Source: Verrucomicrobia bacterium TMED44 (GTDB lineage Bacteria > Verrucomicrobiota > Verrucomicrobiia > Opitutales > Seribacteraceae). From it: DNA of 8,607 nt. The stretch is taken from the NCBI GenBank assembly GCA_002168015.1, contig NHCX01000069.1, positions 1-8,607 on the forward strand, read 5' to 3'. Position numbers and translations under genes: made by a program. Of this stretch, positions 1 through 6,514 are shown one piece after another (the first letter of the stretch is position 1; the number at the start of each line of letters is the position of its first letter). The notes beneath the pieces were generated by a model. It saw only the letters and a list, made by a program, of their open reading frames with translations, made no database searches and was not told the DNA's origin.

Positions 1-72
1 ATTTCGTATCAGGTTCAAAGGGTCATGATAAATAGAATCAACTCTCAGTCGCTCCCCGCGACTCCCCTAAAC
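1..72 (-). promoter_or_regulatory. TPP (THI-box) riboswitch, 3' part cut by window edge
   Basis: Read on the minus strand this matches the thiamine pyrophosphate aptamer in order. GGGG (67-64) is the 5' strand of P2. GTCGC/GCGAC (62-58 with 52-48) forms P3 around a GGGGA loop. The conserved CTGAGA lies at 48-43, then a variable insert (42-25) that can form a small TGAT/ATCA hairpin. GACCCTTTGAACCTGAT follows at 24-8, where CCC pairs with the P2 GGGG. The pyrophosphate-binding arm (usually GG-TAAT-CC-GCG) and the P1 3' strand would lie left of position 1. Such elements control thiamine synthesis or transport genes, so the next gene to the left on the minus strand is expected to be one (thiC is the commonest). 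This is known family behaviour; the regulated gene is not visible. Confidence 0.88.
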
Positions 73-98
73 AAGGATATGTTTATGTGGGGTTTTTT
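64..98 (+). repeat. Inverted repeat with T-run: possible plus-strand terminator or riboswitch-competing hairpin
   Basis: CCCCTAAAC (64-72) can pair with GTTTA (81-85) and GGGG (89-92), leaving a 3-nt TGT bulge. On the plus strand the stem is followed by six T's (93-98), the form of an intrinsic terminator. No plus-strand gene is seen to need one here. On the minus strand the same repeat includes the GGGG that forms the 5' side of riboswitch helix P2, so in that RNA the hairpin would exclude aptamer folding. Either role, or chance, is possible. Confidence 0.4.
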
Positions 99-127
99 AT
101 TTATGCAACTAAAAGTGGAAAGATTCC

Positions 128-1303
128 TTACTTTATCTCAAATCGACCATCCGTTCTTTTCATAATTAATCCATTAATCTCCAACATGGAAAGGGCCGAG
201 CTTACTTGAGAAAAAGTAAGACTAGATTTTTCCATCAATTCCTCGATTCCTAGAGTGGAACCATCTTTTAATACTGTTAGCATGCCTTTTTCTTCTTTAG
301 ATAAATTATCGGACATTAAAAAATCGGGAAACTGCCCTTCTTGCTTGGAAGTTGACTCACTTTTAGCTTTAAAGCTTAGACAAGGTAAAATATTTGCCTG
401 AATTTCTTCTGCAATATCATGTGCATTTCTCACCAGAATAGCACCCTCTCTAATTAATTCATTACACCCTGCAGATTCAGCTTGATCCACTCGTCCAGGA
501 ACTGCAAATACAACCCGCCCCTGATCTGCAGCAAATTGAGCCGTGATCAGGCTACCTCCTGATCGAGCTGACTCAATTACGACTACTGCTGAAGAAATTC
601 CTGAAACTAAGCGATTTCTCATGGGAAAAGTTTTGCGATCTGCCTTTCTGCCTTGTGGAAATTCAGAAAGCACAGCTCCATTCTTAATAATATCACAAAA
701 AAGACTCGTATTTTCTGGTGGGTATATAATGTCCAGACCGCTTCCTAAGAAAGCAAGGGTCTTACCCTTTCTGTCCAATGCCGCTCTATGAGCAATAGAA
801 TCAATTCCCCTTGCCATACCACTAACTATACAAAATCCCATCTCAGCTAAACCTGCCGCAATTTCGTGGCAAATTCTTTGTCCATAGAGGCTAGGTTGCC
901 TGGTTCCTACTATCGAAATAAAAGGGCCTGCTGGCACTTCCCCATGACAATATAAGCCCATTGGGGTATCGTATATGTGATGTAAAAGCGTAGGAATTTC
1001 ATCATCGGAGAGAAACTTCCATCCCCGTTTATTGATCTCTATTTTTTCTTTTTGGAGCCATGCAGCATTTTTATCGTCGAGAATCGAATCCGCCATGGCG
1101 GGTCCTATACCTGGAATTCCCAAAATCTCAGAACGCTTTAAAGAAAATATGGAAGAAGGATCTCCCTGTGTCGCATCTAAGATTTTTCTAATGGTGACAG
1201 GACCAACCTTGGGCAATCCATTAAGGAGCAGAATTGAATCCTCTCTTGTATACTTATTCATGAGACATTCATTACCCAATGGTAAAGAATGATTTTCTTT
1301 CAA
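128..1303 (-). CDS. dprA: DNA-processing protein DprA (Smf)
   Basis: DprA binds incoming single-stranded DNA in the cytoplasm and loads RecA on it during natural transformation. This is a full-length 391-residue copy. A helix-hairpin-helix-like N-terminal region (about 27-75) has GLPKVGPVTI and GIPGIGPAM. The Rossmann-type core (about 129-300) has IVGTRQPSLYG (131-141), SGMARGID (161-168), GSGLD (187-191), FPMRNR (226-231) and SGGSLITA (248-255). A C-terminal winged-helix domain (about 333-391) follows a polar linker. The ATG at 1303 lies 10 nt after the stop of the sigma-like gene, so the two are probably one transcript. M15 is an alternative start that would lose no recognised domain; neither start has a strong ribosome site. 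The gene is followed by the TPP riboswitch rather than by topA, its frequent neighbour. Identity is near certain; that the organism is transformable is only inferred. Confidence 0.97.
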   Translation of the reverse strand: MKENHSLPLGNECLMNKYTREDSILLLNGLPKVGPVTIRKILDATQGDPSSIFSLKRSEILGIPGIGPAMADSILDDKNAAWLQKEKIEINKRGWKFLSDDEIPTLLHHIYDTPMGLYCHGEVPAGPFISIVGTRQPSLYGQRICHEIAAGLAEMGFCIVSGMARGIDSIAHRAALDRKGKTLAFLGSGLDIIYPPENTSLFCDIIKNGAVLSEFPQGRKADRKTFPMRNRLVSGISSAVVVIESARSGGSLITAQFAADQGRVVFAVPGRVDQAESAGCNELIREGAILVRNAHDIAEEIQANILPCLSFKAKSESTSKQEGQFPDFLMSDNLSKEEKGMLTVLKDGSTLGIEELMEKSSLTFSQVSSALSMLEINGLIMKRTDGRFEIK

Positions 1304-1313
1304 GCCTAATTAT

Positions 1314-1562
1314 TTAACCGCGCTCGTGTAGTTCATTCAGAAATCTAATCCGATTTGGGTGTCTTAGTTTACGTAAAGCCTGAGCCTCTAACTGCCTGAC
1401 ACGTTCACGAGTAACTCCCATAATAGAAGCTATTTCTTCCAAAGTTAAACAGCGTCCGGGTTCGTTTTTCGAAATCCATTTACAAGCACTTCTTAGTCTT
1501 CTCTCCACAGAACCAGCAAAGATCGGAATTTTTTTGAACCTATGTTTTGATAACGGTGACAC
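1314..1562 (-). CDS. Stand-alone sigma-70 region 4 (HTH) DNA-binding protein
   Basis: This 82-residue protein is built around a sigma-70 region 4.2-type helix-turn-helix. [12 protein letters not shown] (39-50) is the first helix and turn, and [17 protein letters not shown] (51-67) closely follows the -35 recognition helix of housekeeping sigma factors. No region 1, 2 or 3 is present, so it cannot act alone as a normal sigma factor. The basic N-terminal 35 residues are not recognised. It starts at GTG (1562-1560), directly preceded by an in-frame TAA, so the frame cannot extend further. A promoter sits only a few bases upstream. It lies 10 nt before dprA, in the same direction. Possible roles are a small regulator of a neighbouring promoter or a polymerase-binding accessory factor. 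Alternatively it is a remnant of a larger sigma factor, though the intact frame and own promoter argue against recent decay. Confidence 0.85.
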   Translation of the reverse strand: MSPLSKHRFKKIPIFAGSVERRLRSACKWISKNEPGRCLTLEEIASIMGVTRERVRQLEAQALRKLRHPNRIRFLNELHERG

Positions 1563-1596
1563 TTATTAATATAACACATAACAACAAAAGCTTCAA
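1560..1596 (-). promoter_or_regulatory. Sigma-70-type promoter for the sigma-like gene and dprA, probably leaderless
   Basis: On the minus strand TTGAAG (1596-1591; 4 of 6 to TTGACA) is followed after exactly 17 nt by TATATT (1573-1568; 5 of 6 to TATAAT). The GTG start codon begins 6 nt after the -10 box, which is where transcription would normally begin, so the mRNA should have no leader or almost none. The whole element fits the 46-bp gap after pseI, giving the sigma-like/dprA pair its own promoter. Confidence 0.6.
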
Positions 1597-1608
1597 AACC
1601 TGACTCAA

Positions 1609-2634
1609 TTAAACAAAGTCTTTAAGTTGCAACGGATGACCAGTAGGTAGATCTCTCAAAGCTTTTTTGCCAAGCACTGAGTCCCACATACTCGGGCACA
1701 TTCCATCTCCCGGTCTAGCTATTCTTAAATTCTCGGCACTCAATACATCTCCCTCATGAATCATTGCGCTTACCAAAATTGAACGCTTATAAAATCCGGA
1801 TTCAGCAGAAATTTCTTTTTTCTGTTCTGGATCACCAATTGCTCCTTTAGTCAAACGGACTGCATCAACCATTTCAGAAAACTCATGGGGTAACATTGAA
1901 AAAGCACCATCAATCGAGTCTTCATTTCGATCTAAGGTAAAATGTTTTTCAATAACAGAGGCCCCAAGTGCAGTGGCGGCAACGGCAACTAAATGGCCCC
2001 GAGAATGATCTGAAATTCCATACTCAGTACCAAAACGTTGTCGAATCAAGGGCATTTCACGAAGAAAAAACTCCCTAATCTTAGCTGGATACTCACTCAC
2101 ACAATGTAATAGAGTAATACTTGGACAACCTCCATTTTTTAAGCACTGCAGAGCTTTACTGATTATCATGTCTGAAGAAACCCCAATACTTGCTATCACC
2201 GGTTTTTGGGTTTTTGCAACTTTTAGTAGCAATGGAAAATGATTTAGCTCAAAAGAGGCAATCTTGTACAATGGAGGGTCTATTTCTTTTTCGATAAAAT
2301 CAACTGCAGTTTCATCAAAAGGAGAACTAAATAATGGGATACCCACAAAGCGTGCATGTTTTGCCAAAGGTCCGTGCCATTCCCAGGGTGTCATTGCTTT
2401 TTCATAAAGGTCATGTAAACGGTAGCCTTTCCAGAGACCACTTTGGATCAAGAATCTTGAATCCTCTCCCTTGACAGTTATGGTTTCAGGCTTGAATGTT
2501 TGAAGCTTTACCATATCCGCTCCCGCTTTGGCACATTCGTCGATAAGAGTCTTAGCTTTTTCTAATGAACCACCATGATTCCCTGATATCTCTGCCACAA
2601 CTAAAGGCTTGTTAGATATTTCCAGTCCCCTCAC
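1609..2634 (-). CDS. pseI: NeuB-family nonulosonic acid synthase, probably pseudaminic acid synthase PseI
   Basis: NeuB-family enzymes condense phosphoenolpyruvate with a six-carbon amino sugar to give a nine-carbon nonulosonic acid, in the cytoplasm. The 341 residues give the usual two parts. The TIM-barrel carries AEISGNHGG (14-22), VKLQTFKPETITV (42-54), TPWEWH (82-87), FSSPFDETAVDF (102-113), YKIASFEL (123-130), GISDHSRG (206-213) and IEKHFTLDR (228-236). A C-terminal SAF (antifreeze-like) domain runs from about 282 to the end. The TPWEWH and FSSPFD forms, and pseB 26 bp upstream, favour PseI over sialic acid (NeuB) or legionaminic acid (LegI) synthase; the substrate itself is inferred. 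The start is GTG at 2634, directly preceded by an in-frame TAA and without a Shine-Dalgarno sequence, but it puts the barrel motif at the normal distance from the N terminus. Confidence 0.9.
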   Translation of the reverse strand: MRGLEISNKPLVVAEISGNHGGSLEKAKTLIDECAKAGADMVKLQTFKPETITVKGEDSRFLIQSGLWKGYRLHDLYEKAMTPWEWHGPLAKHARFVGIPLFSSPFDETAVDFIEKEIDPPLYKIASFELNHFPLLLKVAKTQKPVIASIGVSSDMIISKALQCLKNGGCPSITLLHCVSEYPAKIREFFLREMPLIRQRFGTEYGISDHSRGHLVAVAATALGASVIEKHFTLDRNEDSIDGAFSMLPHEFSEMVDAVRLTKGAIGDPEQKKEISAESGFYKRSILVSAMIHEGDVLSAENLRIARPGDGMCPSMWDSVLGKKALRDLPTGHPLQLKDFV

Positions 2635-2660
2635 TTAAGAATTTTTTGGTAAGACCTATT

Positions 2661-3644
2661 TCAAGGTAGATAATCTACGAGCAGTTCTTTAAGTTGATCC
2701 TCACTTAGAGTTTCACAATTAACATTGCTCGCAAAACGAAAATTCTCTGGGCAACTGACCCCGCCTAAAATACCAATTCTATTTCCCCAAAAAGCTTGGA
2801 TGGGTTGGATAACAAAATGATTATCAAATTCGAGGACATTGCGTGCCTCATCCTCTGGTATAAGAATTTCGTGCATTTTCTCACCCGGTCTCATACCAAT
2901 GACATTCCACTTTGATTCGGGTGCGATTACATTAGCAATATCTGAAACCGAACAGGCAGGAATCTTAGGAACAAAAAGCTCGCCACCGACCATATTTTCA
3001 AGGCTTTCCAGAACAAAATCCACTCCTTTTTGCAGAGTAATTAAAAACCTCGTCATTTCTGGGTTCGTAATAGTTAAGGTGCCTTCACCTCTTTGTTTAG
3101 CAAAAAGAGGCACTACACTACCCCGGCTCCCCACCACATTTCCATACCTGACAACTGAATATGTGGTTCCCGCATCTCCTGCATAACTATTAGCAGCAAT
3201 AAACACTTTATCTGAGCACAGTTTTGTAGCTCCGTAAAGGTTAACCGGATTAACGGCTTTGTCTGTGCTTAGGGCAACAACTTTTTGTACGCCCGCCCGC
3301 AGGGCAGCCTCGACAATATTAGTGGCTCCATCTACATTTGTTTTGATGAACTCATGAGGATTATACTCGGCAGCGGGGACTTGCTTCAGTGCGGCTGCAT
3401 GGATTACAAAATCCACATCGCGCATGGCTAAGTATAATCTTTCACGGTCTCTCACATCACCGAGAAAAAATCTAAGCGCAGAGTTTTGAAAGTCTTTATG
3501 CTCTTTCATTTCATACTGTTTAAGCTCATCACGGGAGTAAACAATGACTCTTTTAGGCGAGTATCGTTCAAGGACGGAACGTACAAATTTTTGGCCGAAA
3601 GAACCTGTCCCGCCTGTAATTAATATCGATTTATCGTTAAGCAT
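2661..3644 (-). CDS. pseB: UDP-N-acetylglucosamine 4,6-dehydratase (inverting), PseB
   Basis: PseB catalyses the first step of pseudaminic acid synthesis: NADP-dependent 4,6-dehydration with C5 inversion of UDP-GlcNAc. The 327-residue protein is a full-length short-chain dehydrogenase/reductase of the FlaA1/PseB type. It shows the nucleotide-binding GGTGSFG (11-17), YSRDE (36-40), FFLGDVRDRERL (59-70) and HAAALKQVP (82-90). The active-site group is T127-D128-K129 with Y137 and K141, matching the TDK...YxxxK arrangement of Helicobacter FlaA1. RPGEKMHE (252-259) is the conserved C-terminal motif. It is the first gene of a pair with pseI and is divergent from the DUF115 gene. PseC, the aminotransferase that normally follows, is absent here. 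Confidence 0.95.
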   Translation of the reverse strand: MLNDKSILITGGTGSFGQKFVRSVLERYSPKRVIVYSRDELKQYEMKEHKDFQNSALRFFLGDVRDRERLYLAMRDVDFVIHAAALKQVPAAEYNPHEFIKTNVDGATNIVEAALRAGVQKVVALSTDKAVNPVNLYGATKLCSDKVFIAANSYAGDAGTTYSVVRYGNVVGSRGSVVPLFAKQRGEGTLTITNPEMTRFLITLQKGVDFVLESLENMVGGELFVPKIPACSVSDIANVIAPESKWNVIGMRPGEKMHEILIPEDEARNVLEFDNHFVIQPIQAFWGNRIGILGGVSCPENFRFASNVNCETLSEDQLKELLVDYLP

Positions 3645-3751
3645 CAGTAATGATTGATAGATTAAGGAATTAGATTACATTAGTCGAATCTAAAGACTTC
3701 ACAATTAATGGATTCCGACAGCACAAAACTAACCTTACTTTTACCTACTAG
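3645..3751. promoter_or_regulatory. Divergent promoter region between pseB and the DUF115 gene
   Basis: This 107-bp gap must start transcripts both ways. A weak minus-strand candidate is TTGTGA (3704-3699) with TGTAAT (3679-3674), but the spacer is 19 nt. A weak plus-strand candidate is TTGATA (3654-3659) with TACATT (3676-3681), spacer 16. The two -10 candidates overlap, so the two directions could compete. Neither assignment is firm. Confidence 0.35.
3670..3693. repeat. Dyad TTAGATT-N10-AATCTAA, possible operator
   Basis: A perfect 7-bp inverted repeat (3670-3676 and 3687-3693) with a 10-nt spacer lies in the pseB/DUF115 intergenic region and overlaps both candidate -10 boxes. The arms are 17 bp apart centre to centre. 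That suits a dimeric regulator binding one face of the helix, but AT-rich DNA gives such repeats by chance. Confidence 0.35.
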
Positions 3752-5284
3752 ATGACATCTGCACCTGTTTGGTTATCCGAAACAAAAGTTTTGAATGCAA
3801 AAACAGTTATTATTGTAGGGCACATAGACCAACGATCGACTAACGAATGCTTAAGAAAATATCCTCTTGGCTTTTTTCTTGTCTCGCATGCCAACACCCA
3901 ACCTTTAGCAGGTCCAAACTTTTTTCAAATAAGCCCTCATGCGGATAAAAAGAAGTTTATTGCAAGCATTGCGAATTTTCTACTTTTAGATACTCAAAAC
4001 CCACCAGAAGTAAAAGTTGCACCCTCTGTTCAAGATTATGAGACACCACTTTATGAAGAATTGATCCAAATAATTCTTACTGAAATTGATTCACTGCTAA
4101 GGGCGAGGAAAACTCGTAAAGAAACTGGCTACACCCGACAGTTTCAAATTTTCTCCAATCTTGACGGATATTTACTAGCTAGAATTCCAGAGGATTGGAA
4201 AGACTTGGGCAAGCAGAAACTAGCCATAGTTGTGGGTGCAGGTCCATCACTTGATATTACGCTTGAGCATGTTACAAATGGACTACCCAGCCCCATTATA
4301 GTAGCAACTGACAGTAGTTTAAAAGCTTTAGCGAAAGAAAACATTAGCCCGCATTTTGTCATAAGTATTGATCCAGACAAAAGCGTCGACGCGTGTAGCC
4401 AAGCAGGGATAACCCCCGGAATTGCAATTCTGTCATCTCAATCACATCCGAGTTGGTCGGATACTTGGCCAAAAAAGTGCTATATTTCGGGAAGGGTGAT
4501 TACAGAAGACTGGCTTGCAGAAAAAGGAGTTGGAAAAACTTCACTTCTTGCGATTAATAACGCTGGACTGACTGCCTTAGCGGTGGCTGATTTCTTCAAT
4601 CCAGCCGCAATTCTTCTTCTTGGGATGGACTTAGCAGGCGGCGGAGATGGAAGTATTCGATATGCTCAGAATACCGGTCGATCCAATATTGAAATAAATG
4701 CCTCTATATTCCATGATATTCCCGGTAATTTTGATCAAACCGTTCCCACTCCATTCTTTTCTGATTGGAAAGAAACTTCAGATGCATGTTCTAATTTTAG
4801 TACAAAGCGATCTATTATAAATCTCAATGACCGGGGGGCTGCTCTAGAAGGAGCAAGTTTAATTCATCCAGATGATTTTGAAGAAATAAAAAAACTACTT
4901 TCCGAAAATATTTCACCTTTTGATTTAATGGAAATGAAGCATTTAGATAAAAGGCGTGGCATTCATGGTTTTGGTCTGGTGCAGGTTCTTACTTTGCTTG
5001 CTACAAAATGTGATCAAATATGGAATATGCTTGAGCATGGAAAGAAAGCCTCAGACTCAGCCGAGTTTTTCCGAAACATATTATCTGACAAAGATACAGC
5101 TTCACTTCTGGGGGACTTTGCTTTTTCAATCATGCCAAGATTGACTAACCCAGAAGAGATGACTCTGCTCGATTCAGAAATAGATCAACTAAAAAATTTG
5201 GTTTGGAAAATGGAAGATGGAATTTTGAACTGTAATCCATCTGATGAATTTATATCTCGATTCTTAACTGAAAAATTTTCCTAG
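3752..5284 (+). CDS. DUF115 / Maf (motility accessory factor)-like protein, putative nonulosonic acid transferase
   Basis: This 510-residue protein carries the DUF115 (MAF_flag10, 6-hydroxymethylpterin pyrophosphokinase MptE-like) core. The glycine-rich motif GAGPSLD is at 162-168, ATDSSLKAL and VISIDPD follow, then INNAGLTALAVADF (268-281), LLLGMDLAGGG (288-298), and a late LNDRGAALEGA segment of the type found in the family. Maf proteins in Campylobacter, Helicobacter, Aeromonas and Clostridium are needed to put pseudaminic or legionaminic acid on flagellin in the cytoplasm. Facing pseB and pseI, this protein is a good candidate to use their product, but no flagellin is visible, so the acceptor is unknown. 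The first 150 residues and the helical last 100 are not recognised. An in-frame TAG directly precedes the ATG, fixing the furthest possible start. No signal peptide or membrane segment is seen. Confidence 0.85.
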   Translation: MTSAPVWLSETKVLNAKTVIIVGHIDQRSTNECLRKYPLGFFLVSHANTQPLAGPNFFQISPHADKKKFIASIANFLLLDTQNPPEVKVAPSVQDYETPLYEELIQIILTEIDSLLRARKTRKETGYTRQFQIFSNLDGYLLARIPEDWKDLGKQKLAIVVGAGPSLDITLEHVTNGLPSPIIVATDSSLKALAKENISPHFVISIDPDKSVDACSQAGITPGIAILSSQSHPSWSDTWPKKCYISGRVITEDWLAEKGVGKTSLLAINNAGLTALAVADFFNPAAILLLGMDLAGGGDGSIRYAQNTGRSNIEINASIFHDIPGNFDQTVPTPFFSDWKETSDACSNFSTKRSIINLNDRGAALEGASLIHPDDFEEIKKLLSENISPFDLMEMKHLDKRRGIHGFGLVQVLTLLATKCDQIWNMLEHGKKASDSAEFFRNILSDKDTASLLGDFAFSIMPRLTNPEEMTLLDSEIDQLKNLVWKMEDGILNCNPSDEFISRFLTEKFS

Positions 5285-5295
5285 TTTTCAGAGTT
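5266..5295. terminator. Inverted repeat spanning both stop codons, weak bidirectional terminator candidate
   Basis: CTGAAAA (5268-5274) and TTTTCAG (5285-5291) form a perfect 7-bp stem with a 10-nt loop. Outside it, AA/TT pairing could extend the stem around a bulge. It bridges the 3-bp gap between two convergent genes, with the DUF115 stop codon in the loop and the aminotransferase stop in the stem. The stem is AT-rich and no clean T-run follows on either strand, so termination is doubtful. Confidence 0.3.
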
Positions 5296-6514
5296 CATTC
5301 TGCATTTCCTCGAAGGATGATCGGGCAAGGGCAAGGGCCTTATCCAAAGATACTTGATCATGAGCGTTGCTGATAAACCAATTATGATGGGGGTGAAAAA
5401 AAAGCCCGTATTTAGAAGCAATCTGACAAAAATTTTGTATCCTGTATAAATTATCATCTCCATCAAACCATGGATATGGCATAGAGGTTGGTCCTGTCAT
5501 TCGTAATTTAAAATTAAACTCTAAAGCTAAATTCTCTAGCCCAGAACAAAAATACTTCCCTTTATCAAGAACAAGACTAGCGACCGAATCCTTCTCGCAA
5601 ATCTCGAGTGAAGTCAAAGCTGCCCTCATGGCCACTGCATCACTCCAACAACTTCCGGTTAAAAAAACTTCAGATGCCGCATTTTTAAGTTCGGGAATTC
5701 CCACACAAGCAGAAATTGCATAGCCGTTACCTAAGGCTTTGGAATAAACTGTCATATCAGGAGAAAAACCAAAATACTTATGAGAACCTTTCTCGTGAAG
5801 CCTCCATCCTGCCCGTACATCATCAAGGACTAATATCGTGCCGTTTTTGTGACATAGATTCCTCACGCCTGCCCAAAAGCCCTCTTCGGGCATTACCGAA
5901 GGGGCGAAAGCAGCATGATGGTAAGGCGTCAGAATGACCGCCGCAATTTGATCCTTTCTTGCCTTAAATATGCCTTCCAGTTGTTCAAGATCGTTCCATT
6001 CAAATTCTAATATATCTGCTCGATCCGATTCAATTCTCCCCCCCATACCAGGGTCACACCATGCATCAACGCCATGGTAAGCCCCTCTAGCCTTAACAAC
6101 AAAAGTTCTCTTCGTATGTTCTCTTGCAACTCGAATCGACCAGGTTGTAAGATCAGAACCATTCTTCGCAAAAACTGACCAGGACGCAAAATCGACTAGT
6201 TGAGTCAGTTTCTCAGCCAACTCAATGGATACTTCATGAGGATGATTAAAAACGGTTCCTACAGACCTTTGCTTTTCAATAGCACTTTCAATGATAGGAT
6301 TTTGATATCCATGAATAACAGCCCCATAGGCACACATAAAATCCATCCACTCATTTTGGTCGACATCATGGAAGTAAACCCCTTTTCCTGAAGAGCAAAA
6401 ATGGGCGAAATGACGAGGCAAAGAGCTCGCTGGAGAAAGATGGCCGTAAGTACCGCCTGGAATGACAGAGGCTGCTCTTTTAAACAATTGATCTGAATTA
6501 GAACGAGATCTCAT
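5288..6514 (-). CDS. Class III PLP-dependent aminotransferase, glutamate-1-semialdehyde aminomutase-like
   Basis: This is a 408-residue fold-type I PLP enzyme. K259 in VYSKALGNGY (256-265) is the Schiff-base lysine. D231 in LVLDDVRAGWR (228-238) holds the PLP ring nitrogen, and its spacing of 28 residues matches that in glutamate-1-semialdehyde aminomutase. AYHGVDAW (145-152) gives the conserved YHG. The usual NSGTEA becomes KNGSDLT (117-123), and the usual SGNP loop becomes GSCWSDAVA (287-295). These are changes I associate with sugar or glycan-cluster relatives rather than the tetrapyrrole enzyme HemL. It is the last gene of an operon: its ATG overlaps the preceding stop (ATGA, 6514-6511). 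It probably aminates a keto-sugar or keto acid used on a surface glycan. Substrate is unknown. It is not PseC, which is a DegT-type aminotransferase. Confidence 0.85.
   Translation of the reverse strand: MRSRSNSDQLFKRAASVIPGGTYGHLSPASSLPRHFAHFCSSGKGVYFHDVDQNEWMDFMCAYGAVIHGYQNPIIESAIEKQRSVGTVFNHPHEVSIELAEKLTQLVDFASWSVFAKNGSDLTTWSIRVAREHTKRTFVVKARGAYHGVDAWCDPGMGGRIESDRADILEFEWNDLEQLEGIFKARKDQIAAVILTPYHHAAFAPSVMPEEGFWAGVRNLCHKNGTILVLDDVRAGWRLHEKGSHKYFGFSPDMTVYSKALGNGYAISACVGIPELKNAASEVFLTGSCWSDAVAMRAALTSLEICEKDSVASLVLDKGKYFCSGLENLALEFNFKLRMTGPTSMPYPWFDGDDNLYRIQNFCQIASKYGLFFHPHHNWFISNAHDQVSLDKALALARSSFEEMQNEL

Noticed and set aside
1..165. Open plus-strand frame from the left edge to about 165
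   Set aside because: It runs through the minus-strand TPP riboswitch and into the antisense of dprA, and its translation has no recognisable features; the riboswitch explains this DNA better.
543..1292. Plus-strand open frames inside dprA (543-791 and 1032-1292)
   Set aside because: They lie antisense to strongly conserved DprA motifs and their translations look like no protein family.
128..1303. Evidence that dprA or its neighbours lie on a mobile element
   Set aside because: No transposase, integrase, terminal repeats, tRNA gene or attachment site was seen anywhere in the window.
2839..3186. A 115-codon plus-strand frame opposite pseB
   Set aside because: It is wholly antisense to conserved PseB sequence and is best explained as a codon-bias shadow.
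5281..5466. A 61-codon minus-strand frame with a hydrophobic stretch overlapping the aminotransferase end
   Set aside because: It overlaps the 3' end of a well-supported enzyme gene in another frame on the same strand; the membrane-like stretch comes from T-rich codons read out of frame.
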